Source of the DNA: Psychroflexus halocasei
Lineage (GTDB): Bacteria; Bacteroidota; Bacteroidia; Flavobacteriales; Flavobacteriaceae
DNA length: 64,000 bases
Direction: 5' to 3'
Assembly (NCBI RefSeq): GCF_900107595.1
Contig: NZ_FNQF01000005.1
Location: 223,744-287,743, forward strand
Each line of letters begins with the position of its first letter. Position 1 is the first letter of the stretch. Of this stretch, positions 28,008 through 37,077 are shown one piece after another. The position numbers were made by a program, and so were the translations under genes. The notes under the pieces are model-generated. The model ran no database searches. It was given only the letters and a program-made list of their open reading frames with translations, and had not been told where the DNA came from.

Positions 28008-28586
28008 ATGAAAGCGTTATTTCTATTTATAATTTTCACGTTTTCAGTTGTTATATATTCTCAAACTGAAAATTCTGTAAAAACTTTATCTGATCATGCG
28101 ATTGAGCTCATTGATGAAGAGGTAATATACGATCCAAGTTACTTTTCAATAGACTATCCAAATGGTGATGTGCCAGATGGTAAAGGTGTTTGCACTGATG
28201 TTATCATCAGAGTTTATCGTCAAATGAATATTGACTTACAGAAATTAGTTCATGAAGATATGAAGGCTAATTTTAAGGATTATCCTCAAATTTGGGGACT
28301 CAATACAACTGATAAAAATATTGATCATAGAAGAGTACCGAATTTGATGAGGTTTTTCAAAAGAATGAATACTGAATTACCAATCACAAATAATCCCGAT
28401 GATTATAAACCTGGACATGTTGTTGCTTGGCGATTAAATAATGGAATGACTCATATTGGTATTGTGGTTGATTTGAAGTCTAATGATGGAAAAAGATCTT
28501 TAATTGTTCATAATATCGGTGCAGGTCAAGTGGTCGAAGATTGCTTATTTGATTTCAAAATCATTGGACATTACAATTATAAATAA
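28008..28586 (+). CDS. DUF1287 exported protein (YijF-like)
   Basis: 192 residues from the ATG followed by a signal peptide (LFLFIIFTFSVVIYSQ); an ATG seven codons earlier would only lengthen the n-region. The domain has DVPDGKGVCTDVIIRVYR with a conserved Cys and HVVAWRLNNGMTHIGIVVD with a conserved His, an arrangement consistent with an NlpC/P60-like Cys-His site. Family members are periplasmic and uncharacterised. Confidence 0.87.
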   Translation: MKALFLFIIFTFSVVIYSQTENSVKTLSDHAIELIDEEVIYDPSYFSIDYPNGDVPDGKGVCTDVIIRVYRQMNIDLQKLVHEDMKANFKDYPQIWGLNTTDKNIDHRRVPNLMRFFKRMNTELPITNNPDDYKPGHVVAWRLNNGMTHIGIVVDLKSNDGKRSLIVHNIGAGQVVEDCLFDFKIIGHYNYK

Positions 28587-28620
28587 GACATTATCTTGAA
28601 GCTCCTTTTAATAACTAAAA

Positions 28621-28663
28621 AAAGTCTTTAGATAAAACTAGATAGCTTTTCTCTAAAGACTTT
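28621..28663. terminator. Bidirectional terminator
   Basis: Perfect 12-base stem AAAGTCTTTAGA / TCTAAAGACTTT with a 19-base loop, flanked by A and T runs, between the convergent DUF1287 and peroxidase genes. Confidence 0.8.
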
Positions 28664-28685
28664 TTCTATTCAAAGTTTACTAAAT

Positions 28686-29723
28686 TTATTTGAAAGGTGA
28701 TTGCTTTACATCGTCAGAAACGTCAGATGAGAGGCTGTTGAGAAAAGCCACCATATCATCTATTTCATTTTCTGTCAGATCATTTTTGGTTTGAAGTTTT
28801 ACCATTAATTCAACGGTTTTTTTCAAGTCTTTAACCGAGCCATCATGGAAATATGGGTAAGTATGTTCGACATTACGCAAACCTGGAACTTTAAAAAAGT
28901 ATTTGTCCATTTCATTTTGGCTCACTTCATACAAGCCTAAGTCAATTGTTTCAGATTTCGTTTCTTTCCAATAATCTTCGTATAATCCAAATTTTTGAAG
29001 CATTTGTCCGCCCATAGCCACACCGCTATGGCATGTGATACAACCTGCATCAATAAAGCTTTTGAGTCCTCTTTTTTCCTTGGCATTTAGAGCAGTTTTG
29101 TCACCTTCCAGGTATTTATCAAAACGACTTTCAGGCATTAATGTACGCTCAAAATCACCAATCGCATTAATGATATTGTCAAAAGTAATACTCCCTTCAC
29201 CATAGGTTTTTTTAAATAAATCTTGATAGAGTTCTATTTCTTTTAAACGGTTAACCAACTGTTCTTCATCTTTTATATTATGCTCAACTGGGTTTAATAT
29301 CGGTCCAGCGGCTTGTTCCTCAACAGTTTCTGCGCGTCCATCCCAAAATTGCATTCTATGTAAAGCTGCGTGCAAAACTGTTGGTGAATTTCTGTTTCCC
29401 ATGGTACCTTCTGCATCACCAGGAGAAAATCTTTCATTATCTACGCCAAAAGTTTTGAGATTATGGCATGAGTTACAACTAATATTACCTTCACCTGATA
29501 AGCGCGTATCATAAAATAAATGCTTTCCTAGCTCTACTGCTTTTTCATCAGGTTTCTTCATTTCTACAGAAGAAATTGGTTCAAAGTAAATCTGAGCATC
29601 TGTTAAAGGTTCGTAGCCTTCTTCAGCGAGCTTAATAGTTGTTGCGTTTTTTTTATCAGCTTTTTGATTGTCGTTACAAGAAATAAATGGAATTAAAAAT
29701 AAGAAGATAAAGAGGCGTTTCAT
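28686..29723 (-). CDS. Di-haem cytochrome c peroxidase (CcpA/MauG family), lipoprotein
   Basis: 345 residues from an ATG that opens a lipoprotein signal (RLFIFLFLIPFISC, Cys16); a longer reading frame upstream adds 22 unlikely residues. Two c-type haem sites: CNSCH at 83-87 and CITCH at 228-232, with YFHDGSV downstream typical of the family. It reduces hydrogen peroxide to water with electrons from periplasmic cytochrome, here as a membrane-anchored form. Mature length is standard. Confidence 0.92.
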   Translation of the reverse strand: MKRLFIFLFLIPFISCNDNQKADKKNATTIKLAEEGYEPLTDAQIYFEPISSVEMKKPDEKAVELGKHLFYDTRLSGEGNISCNSCHNLKTFGVDNERFSPGDAEGTMGNRNSPTVLHAALHRMQFWDGRAETVEEQAAGPILNPVEHNIKDEEQLVNRLKEIELYQDLFKKTYGEGSITFDNIINAIGDFERTLMPESRFDKYLEGDKTALNAKEKRGLKSFIDAGCITCHSGVAMGGQMLQKFGLYEDYWKETKSETIDLGLYEVSQNEMDKYFFKVPGLRNVEHTYPYFHDGSVKDLKKTVELMVKLQTKNDLTENEIDDMVAFLNSLSSDVSDDVKQSPFK

Positions 29724-29923
29724 AGTATTATGATTTAAAGAATTACCTTCAATAAAGTTAAGTTTATTTGCTTCATAATAAGATGACAAATGTCAGTTCT
29801 AGTGAGTTAAATCCTCTTGATCTTAGTGATGTAAAGTTTTTGATATTTTAAATTTCCTATTGTATGTTGATAAAAATTTAATTGAGAATAAAAGCACAAA
29901 TTTCAGCTAAATATATTCTTAGC

Positions 29924-31402
29924 TCAATTTTTATCAAGAACCTCCAAATATGCTTGGGCAAGTGTCTCAATAGCGGTTTCCATTTCTTGCTGATTGAAAT
30001 GCGCAAACCCCAATCTCAAAGCTCTGATTTTTTTGTCTTGGTATAAGCAAATACGAGGTATAAATAATTCTTTTTCTTTTGCCTTCTTTTGAAGTTCTGT
30101 TAATGAAAAGAACTTTTTAAACTGAATCCAAAATGCCAAACCTGAATCAGGAACTTCAAAAGTAATTTGATTTTTAAAATATAAATCGAGTAATTTCGCA
30201 AAGCCTTCTTTTCGTTCGGCAATCACTTTTTTCGATTTTCTCTGATACCTATGGATGTCACCTTGATGAATAAGCTCGCCTAGAGCTTTTTTCATCATAA
30301 TATCTGGTTTACCATAAACATTCAAGTACTTTGCTGCTTCTTCTAAAAAATCTTCAGCTGCAATTATAAAATTCATTTGAAAACCTGGATTTAAAAATCT
30401 GCCAAACGAACCTATATAAATTACACGATCTGCACCATCAAGACTTAATAATGATTCTTTTTTATTTAATATTGAAAATTCAAAATCAATGTCATTTTCT
30501 ATGATGATAAAATCATAGGCTTTAGCTAATCTCAAAAGTTGTTTTCTTCTTTGCTCAGAAAGGGTTTTCGTTGTTGGGTATTGCGATCTAGTGTTGAGGT
30601 ATACAAAACGTATTTCACCAGGTTTAAAATGTTTTCTGATATATTCAACATCCATTCCTTCAGCATCAATAGGTGTGGTTTTAATCTGAGCTCCCGCCTG
30701 ATTGAATATCATATTTGAAAGAAAATAACTATATTCTTCAACTAAAACCATATCTCCCGAATTGATTAACAATCGCGCTAGGATAGAATGAACTTGCTCA
30801 AGACTCGTGATCGGCAATAAATAATCTCTTGAAAGATGAAAACCTCTGCTTAAGTTTAAATAATAACTCAACTGATTTTTGAAAAATAATTTACTTTTAT
30901 CAGTGTTAAAAACTGTGCTTTGGTTTTTTTTTCTTCGCATGACTGAGCTATAAAAGCGGCCTAATTCTTCTGTACTAATAACTCGGGCATCAGGCGTGCC
31001 GTCAGTAAAATAGAATTTTTCTTGATGTTCATCTAAAGGAGAATCTAAAATAAATTCTTTTCTAAAATGATAACTAGCCTTTTTGGGAGGCTGCTGAAAA
31101 GTCTTTTTTACTTCGTTTTGTTTAGAGTAAATTTCTGGGTTTTTAACAAATGTTCCTAAGTTGGCTTGCATTTTTACCCAGCCTTGCTCTTGTAGTTCTT
31201 CCAGAGCAGCAATCACCGTTTGCCGATGAACTTGTAATTCTGTAGCAATTTTTCGACTACCAGGAAGTTGATCGCCTTGTTCTAAAAGATTGCTTTTCAC
31301 AGCGTTAATAAACTGATAGACGATTTGCATATAAATCGCTTCTTTTTTACGACGATCTATTTTTATAAATGATTTAAAACTGATTTTAACCGGACTACTC
31401 AT
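29924..31402 (-). CDS. MocR/PdxR-type transcription regulator with degenerate PLP site
   Basis: 492 residues: N-terminal GntR-type winged helix (about 10-80: YMQIVYQFINAVKSN, ATELQVHRQTVIAALEEL) and a C-terminal fold-type-I aminotransferase domain. The PLP lysine motif, usually SFSK-x-L-x-P-x-x-R, reads SFGRFLNPGFQ here: the lysine is Arg335 and the downstream Arg is Gln. The usual DDYDSEF reads NDIDFEF, losing the Tyr. The domain may thus bind a ligand without forming a Schiff base. Divergent from a TonB-dependent receptor, which it likely regulates (inference). Confidence 0.88.
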   Translation of the reverse strand: MSSPVKISFKSFIKIDRRKKEAIYMQIVYQFINAVKSNLLEQGDQLPGSRKIATELQVHRQTVIAALEELQEQGWVKMQANLGTFVKNPEIYSKQNEVKKTFQQPPKKASYHFRKEFILDSPLDEHQEKFYFTDGTPDARVISTEELGRFYSSVMRRKKNQSTVFNTDKSKLFFKNQLSYYLNLSRGFHLSRDYLLPITSLEQVHSILARLLINSGDMVLVEEYSYFLSNMIFNQAGAQIKTTPIDAEGMDVEYIRKHFKPGEIRFVYLNTRSQYPTTKTLSEQRRKQLLRLAKAYDFIIIENDIDFEFSILNKKESLLSLDGADRVIYIGSFGRFLNPGFQMNFIIAAEDFLEEAAKYLNVYGKPDIMMKKALGELIHQGDIHRYQRKSKKVIAERKEGFAKLLDLYFKNQITFEVPDSGLAFWIQFKKFFSLTELQKKAKEKELFIPRICLYQDKKIRALRLGFAHFNQQEMETAIETLAQAYLEVLDKN

Positions 31403-31424
31403 TATTTTTATATCGGACTATCAA
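31391..31424. promoter_or_regulatory. Direct repeat CGGACTA, candidate MocR operator
   Basis: CGGACTACTCA at 31391 and CGGACTATCAA at 31414, 23 bases apart (about two helical turns), in the 77-base gap between the divergent regulator and receptor genes. The first copy overlaps the regulator start codon. MocR regulators commonly bind direct repeats, so autorepression plus receptor control is a fair reading. Confidence 0.5.
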
Positions 31425-31479
31425 AGCTAATGATTTTATCAGAATATTTGCAGCCTGTAAAAAAAATGAGCAAAGAATA

Positions 31480-33366
31480 ATGGTAAAAAAAGTATTCATA
31501 ATAGGCAGCTTGTTTGTTAACACTTTATGTGTTGCCCAACAAAAAGATAGCTTGAAGATGTCACAAAATCAAACTCAAAAATTAGATGAAGTCATCATTC
31601 AAGGTAATCGTTTAGAGACGCCTTTTAGTAAAACAAATCGCGATATACAAGTTATTACTCAAGAGCAAATTGAGGCGCTCCCTGTTAAATCACTTAACGA
31701 AGTTTTGACCTATATCGGTGGTGTTGATATCCGCCAAAGAGGACCTTTTGGCACACAAACAGATGTTGCCATTGATGGTGGTACTTCTGAACAAACGATT
31801 GTGTTGATTAATGGCGTAAAAATGATTGACTCACAAACAGCACATAATATGATGAATATCCCGGTGCCTTTAAGCGCAATTGATCATATCGAGGTTTTAA
31901 GAGGTGCAGCTGCAAGGGTGTATGGCATTAATGCTTTAACGGGAGCGATTAATATTGTGACTAAAAAAGAAAGACGTTCTTCTGTGACGGCAAAGCTTCA
32001 GACAGGGAGTTCTTTTAAAAGCAAGGACGAAGGTGATGGCTCTGGAATTTATGCTGGAGGTTCTGCTGAAATAACCGGCATATATGGTACTGATAAACAG
32101 ACTCAACTTTTTTCAATCAGTCAGAACAAGTACAATGGTCAGCGCTATAATTCAGCTTCCAAAAATACACGTCTGTTTTATAACGGGAATTATGATTTCA
32201 ATACTAATCATAGTTTACAAGCTATGGCTGGTTATGCTTTTAGCCGTTTTGGGGCTAATGGATTTTATGCGGCGCCTGGTGATGTTAATTCTGAAGAAAT
32301 CGTGGAGTCTTCTGTTTTTAGTCTTTCTTCAAAACACAGCTGGGGTAATTTTACAATTTCGCCGCGTATCAGCAATCGTTATGGGGAAGATGATTATCGT
32401 TATTTTAAATATGATATCAGCAAAGGCCGATCTATGCATTACACCAATGCTTTGATGCTTGAACTTAATGCGAGTCTTGATACAAAAATTGGAACTTTTG
32501 GCTTTGGTTGGGAATCACGTTTAGAGGAGATCAACAGTTCGAACATCGGTGAACACAAACGCGACAATCATGGAGCTTATGCGGAACTGAAAACAAAAAT
32601 CGGTGATAAAATTAGAACATCAGCGGGTTTGTATGCCAATTACAATACTGACTATGATTGGCAAGTCTATCCTGGGATTGATGTGGCGTACCTTATCAAT
32701 GATGCTTGGACGCTTTCAACGAGCATTGGTTCTGGTCAGCGCATTCCTTCTTTTACAGATTTGTATCTCGATCAGCGTCCAGGGAATGTAGGTAATGAAA
32801 GTTTAGAGCCAGAGAATGCATGGTCTTATGAAGGAAATATTCAATATCAAAAAAGAAGCTTTCAGTTTAAAACAGGATATTTTTATAGAAATATTACCGA
32901 TTTTATTGATTGGGTGAGAGATGATGCATCAGAACCTTATACACCAATTAATTTTGGGAAAAATAAAATACATGGTCTTTACGGCAGAGTACAACATCAT
33001 TTTGAATTGGCACCACAACAGAAGTTAGGATATGATTTAAGTTATCATTATTTAAAACCAAGCCTAGAAAATTCAGAGGGCAACCAATCTAAATATACTT
33101 TAGAATCTTTAAAACATCAGTTGATTACGGGAGTGAATTATCAGTATAAAGATTTTTCTATTCAGCTAAAAAACAGATGGCTTAAGCGCGAGTTGGCCAG
33201 TGCATATCATATCACAGATCTTCGTGTTAATTATCAATTAAATAAGTTTCTTCTCTACACTGAAATCACCAATTTATTTGATGAAGAATACACTGAAGCA
33301 GGTGCTGTTCCTATGCCAACACGCTGGTTTGGATTAGGAGTAAAATATCAATGGAATCAGTTGTAA
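31480..33366 (+). CDS. TonB-dependent outer-membrane receptor
   Basis: 628 residues. Signal peptide ends LCVAQQ; a TonB-box-like LDEVIIQGNRL precedes the plug (ITQEQIEALPVKSLNEVLTY, GTSEQTIVLINGVKM, VLRGAAARVYG) and a 22-strand-sized barrel ends in GLGVKYQWNQL. The compact length and style resemble vitamin-B12/iron-type (BtuB/CirA-like) receptors. Substrate cannot be named. Divergent from the MocR-type regulator and convergent with a second, broken receptor. Confidence 0.9.
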   Translation: MVKKVFIIGSLFVNTLCVAQQKDSLKMSQNQTQKLDEVIIQGNRLETPFSKTNRDIQVITQEQIEALPVKSLNEVLTYIGGVDIRQRGPFGTQTDVAIDGGTSEQTIVLINGVKMIDSQTAHNMMNIPVPLSAIDHIEVLRGAAARVYGINALTGAINIVTKKERRSSVTAKLQTGSSFKSKDEGDGSGIYAGGSAEITGIYGTDKQTQLFSISQNKYNGQRYNSASKNTRLFYNGNYDFNTNHSLQAMAGYAFSRFGANGFYAAPGDVNSEEIVESSVFSLSSKHSWGNFTISPRISNRYGEDDYRYFKYDISKGRSMHYTNALMLELNASLDTKIGTFGFGWESRLEEINSSNIGEHKRDNHGAYAELKTKIGDKIRTSAGLYANYNTDYDWQVYPGIDVAYLINDAWTLSTSIGSGQRIPSFTDLYLDQRPGNVGNESLEPENAWSYEGNIQYQKRSFQFKTGYFYRNITDFIDWVRDDASEPYTPINFGKNKIHGLYGRVQHHFELAPQQKLGYDLSYHYLKPSLENSEGNQSKYTLESLKHQLITGVNYQYKDFSIQLKNRWLKRELASAYHITDLRVNYQLNKFLLYTEITNLFDEEYTEAGAVPMPTRWFGLGVKYQWNQL

Positions 33367-33417
33367 TTTCATTCATATTGAAGAATATTTTTATAGATCA
33401 CTAAGAAGTTTTATTTT

Positions 33418-33456
33418 AAAAAGAACACAATCAGAGTTTATACTTGTGTTCTTTTT
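33418..33456. terminator. Bidirectional terminator between convergent receptors
   Basis: Thirteen-base perfect stem AAAAAGAACACAA / TTGTGTTCTTTTT with a 13-base loop. Confidence 0.85.
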
Positions 33457-33514
33457 CTATAAATATCGATGAGTTTTTAATTGAATAATACCGTTAAATT
33501 CATTCAGCTGATTG

Positions 33515-35580
33515 CTAAAGGATTAACTTCATTCCTCCATAATAATTTCTTTTTGCGGCTGGGTTGAAATATCTCTGACCGTAAGCATTGATATCATTTC
33601 CTAAGCTGTAGTTTTCATTGAGTAAATTATCAACTCCAGCGAAAAAATCAATCTGTGTTTTATTTGTGATATTCCATTTCCAGCTTCCCTTCATTTGTAC
33701 TAGGTGATAAGCTTTTGAATAAACCGTATTGGCATCATTTAAAGGAATATCAGAAGTATAATGATGCGAGATATTTAAGTTTAGATTTTCCGGAAATTTG
33801 ATTAGTAAGCTGTTATTTATAACCCAATCTGGCACTGAAGTTACTTTGTTATCTGAAAAATTATTGACTTTAACTTTATAAGTTCCAAAACGATAATGAT
33901 TGTATGTTAAGGCTGTTTTTAATTTTAAATTTCTAATGAATCTGTTTTCTGTTTCATTGATGAGGTTTGCCCAAAAGCTAGCTTCAATTCCGTTTTGATT
34001 AATCTCACCCGCATTGACGTAATATTCATTTCCATTGTCATTCAACTGACGAACAATGCCGTTATTCATTTTGTAATTGTACAAACTTAAATCTGCAATA
34101 AAGCGTCTGTTTTCAGTTTCATAGCGCAAACCCAATTCGTAATTCACACCTGTTTCAGCTTCTAAATCAGTATTGATTGTATTATCTGAGGATCTCACCT
34201 CTGCGATTGTTGGTGGTGAATAGCCTTTAGAGATCGATGCACGAATGGCTAAACCATCATTAATTAAATATGATGTGGCAACACGTGGCATCCAAATACT
34301 TCCAAATGAAATTTCTCCTTCAGGATTTTGCACAACAGGAAAGCGCGTGCGATAGTCTATTTTAACTTGATTAAGACCCAAAGAAGCATCTATTGTCCAG
34401 CGTTTAAAAAGATTAGCTTTGGCTCTGTAAAAATAAGATACTCTTGAATTGTCTAAATTATCTTTTGCTTGAGTAGAGCCAACACTTCCTTGGTTATTAT
34501 CAAAATTATCAATGCTATTCCAGCCTTTTTGACCTTCAAAACCAATCTGCATTTGGTACTTGAAATTTTGATTAACATCATCTTTAAAAGAAAAATAGCT
34601 GCGTAAACCAATATTTTCTTCGGTTCTGAATTCATAATTGGTGATAAACGGATTTTCAAAATCAGTTGTAGACCCAAAGATGCTGATGCTATGTTTAAGT
34701 TTATCAGAAATTTGTGCGTCGTGTGCAATTCCACCAAAAAATGTTTCATTGTAAATCCTTGCATTTTGAGACTTAGCAGAAGGATTAGGTCCACTGGCAG
34801 GCCTCGACATTCTTCGATTTTCTTCTAACTGACTTTGGGTGAGTCCGCCTGGAGTTTGATATTCTAAATCAGAATATAAAGCCAGAAAACGCAAAGTGTT
34901 CGTTTTGGAGTATCTCCATTTGTGAGCAGTTTGTAGTGTTTTTTTATTTAAAGCTGTATGATCTCTGTAGCCATCAGAGCGCGTTAATGACTGATCAATA
35001 GAAAAACTGTACTCATCATTAACTTTGCGTTGTACAGAAACTTGTTCTTGAAATAAACCGTATGAACCACCACCGACTTGTAAGGAAGTTTTGTTTTTAT
35101 TGACGCTAAAACCATGAGGTTGCAACCTGAATTAGCACCATAAAGTGAGCCATCTGGACCTTTTAAAATGTTTACAGATGAAAGTGAGGCAGGATCGATG
35201 AGGTTAAGGTAGGTGTTTCCGCCTGCATCGGTTAAGACAAATTCATCGAGATAGATTTTGATATTACGAACACCAAAAGGTGAACGGATCAGGCTTCCGC
35301 GCATGGCTAACCTGTAGCTTCCAGGTGAGCGTTCCTCCATACGTAAACCTGAGACAGTATTGAGTGAAGGAAGTAAACTTGTGTTTTGTTGAGTTTCAAT
35401 TAAATTGGTTGAAATAGATTCGCCAGCTGATGTTAATTCTAGAATAGGTTGCTTGCTGAAATAAGCGATGATATCAACAGACTTTAATTCTTGAACTTGT
35501 GAAAGACTGTCTTTTTCTTGGGCATATAAATTTAATGATGAGCTTAAAACAATAAAAAAGAGAATAAGAATTCTTTGCAT
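33515..35580 (-). pseudogene. TonB-dependent receptor interrupted by a frameshift
   Basis: Two overlapping frames make one receptor. The 5' frame carries the signal peptide (ILILFFIVLSSSLNLYAQ), TonB-box region ELKSVDIIAYFSK and plug through LKGPDGSLYGANSG; the 3' frame continues with LQPHGFSVNKNKTSLQVGGG and the barrel to GGMKLIL. At the junction (near 35125-35132) the expected SGG-hydrophobic segment is missing, so a deletion of a number of bases not divisible by three is likely. About 680 residues in total if restored. Either a real pseudogene or a sequencing error. Start taken at the ATG before the signal peptide. Confidence 0.85.
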
Positions 35581-35610
35581 TTGAGTTTCTTTTAAAATCT
35601 TTAATAAACG

Positions 35611-35647
35611 AAACAACTGCTGTTAAGATGTCTGACAGCAGTTGTTT
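35611..35647 (-). terminator. Terminator-like hairpin after sugar dehydrogenase
   Basis: Perfect 13-base stem AAACAACTGCTGT / ACAGCAGTTGTTT with an 11-base loop, placed between the sugar dehydrogenase stop and the receptor start. On the minus strand it is followed by a moderately T-rich stretch. Confidence 0.65.
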
Positions 35648-35667
35648 GAGGAAGTATAAGTCCTATA

Positions 35668-36912
35668 TTATTTCTTGCTAATTTTATAAAGTTTTCCACT
35701 ATCGGTTATTGTAAATAAAGCGCCATTTTTTGATTGCGTAATATCTCTAAAACGTTCATCTTCATCTTCTAAAAGGCGTTCTTCACCAATTACTTTATTG
35801 TTTTCAATCACCAATCTTGCGATGTGCTGACTGCTTAAACCGGCGATGAATAAATTGTTTTTCCATTCAGGAATTTGATCACTAACATAAAATGTCATCC
35901 CACTTGGTGAAAGCACAGGATCCCAATAGTAAACAGGCTGTTCCATGCCTTCTTTTTGCTGAATCACCGGGTCGCCAATTTTGTCACCGCGATACTCAAT
36001 ACCATAAGTAATGACTGGCCAGCCATAATTATTACCAGCTTCAATTAGGTTGAGTTCATCTCCGCCGCGTGGGCCAAACTCATTACTCCAAAGCTCTCCA
36101 GTTTCTGGATGAAAAGCCAAACCTTGTGGGTTACGATGTCCGTAGCTATATATTTCAGGACGGGCTTCATCTTTATTGATGAAAGGATTGCCATCAACAG
36201 GCTTACCTTCAGTGGTGATATGAATTATTTTACCAAAAGAGGTATTTAAATCTTGCGCTTTAACGCGCGTCACTTTATCAGAACGTTCGCCAATACTCAC
36301 AAATAAATTTCCTTTTTTATCAAAAATAACGCGACCTCCGTAATGTAATTTTCCATCATAAGTAGGCGATGCGCGATAAATGATTTTGACATTCTCAAGC
36401 TTTTTCTCATCTTCAGACAGCTTCCCTTTAGCAACGGCAGTATGATTGCCATCTTCAACTTTTTCAGAAAAAACCCAGTAAATCATGTGATCTTCTTCAA
36501 AATCTGGAGATAATGTCAAGCCTAGCAAACCGCCTTGACCTCTATTATCAACTTCGGGAATGCCTTGAATTTTTTCACTAATCTTTCCATTTTCAGGATT
36601 TACAATGCGCATATAACCTTCGTTTTCAGTGATCAAAAGTCGAGCATCAGGCAATTCTGTGATACCCCAAGGTTCATCTAAAGATTTTGTGATTATTTTG
36701 GTCTCATAAGCTGTTGAAGTTTTGACACCAGAAATTCTGGTTTGCCCTTCAAAAGCTGGTTGAAAATCTGTGTTTGCTTTCTCTGTTTCTACAGGAGGCA
36801 AATTTTGTGATTCTTTTTCTTGATCAGTTGTTTTTTGTGCTGATGATTTGCTGTTGTTTCCGCATGATAATAAGGTTAAAGCGATGATTGTTGCTGGTAA
36901 AATTGATTTCAT
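35668..36912 (-). CDS. PQQ-dependent sugar dehydrogenase (GSDH/YliI family), lipoprotein
   Basis: 414 residues with lipobox LTLLSC (Cys17), a Ser/Lys/Glu linker, and a six-bladed propeller of the glucose/sorbosone dehydrogenase family. Typical segments are LDEPWGITELPDARLLITE, GLLGLTLSPDF, LHYGGRVIFD, SYGHRNPQGLAFHPETGELW and EFGPRGGDELN. Members oxidise aldoses in the periplasm with PQQ. No PQQ synthesis genes are in the window, so PQQ may be scavenged; that is inference. Monocistronic. Confidence 0.9.
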   Translation of the reverse strand: MKSILPATIIALTLLSCGNNSKSSAQKTTDQEKESQNLPPVETEKANTDFQPAFEGQTRISGVKTSTAYETKIITKSLDEPWGITELPDARLLITENEGYMRIVNPENGKISEKIQGIPEVDNRGQGGLLGLTLSPDFEEDHMIYWVFSEKVEDGNHTAVAKGKLSEDEKKLENVKIIYRASPTYDGKLHYGGRVIFDKKGNLFVSIGERSDKVTRVKAQDLNTSFGKIIHITTEGKPVDGNPFINKDEARPEIYSYGHRNPQGLAFHPETGELWSNEFGPRGGDELNLIEAGNNYGWPVITYGIEYRGDKIGDPVIQQKEGMEQPVYYWDPVLSPSGMTFYVSDQIPEWKNNLFIAGLSSQHIARLVIENNKVIGEERLLEDEDERFRDITQSKNGALFTITDSGKLYKISKK

Positions 36913-37041
36913 AATAAAGCCTATTTTATAACAAACTTATTATATTTTATAAATAATTAAGGCTGAGACCTGTTTTATTAAGATAAACTTATTAAAAACG
37001 TCTCATTAGTTTGACCTCATCAGGGTTCCTTTAAGCTTCGT

Positions 37042-37049
37042 TATATTTG
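37042..37049 (+). promoter_or_regulatory. Candidate -7 element of serine hydrolase
   Basis: TATATTTG, full TAnnTTTG match, 28 bases before the start codon of the serine hydrolase gene. No well-spaced -33 box. Confidence 0.5.
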
Positions 37050-37077
37050 CAATTACATTTACTATAAATTCAAAGTC

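Noticed and set aside
29724..29789. Earlier start of the di-haem peroxidase
   Set aside because: The extra 22 residues precede a complete lipoprotein signal and have no counterpart in the family.
34453..34794. 113-codon minus-strand frame inside the broken receptor
   Set aside because: Out of frame with the receptor and without protein-like features; a shadow of the real coding frame.
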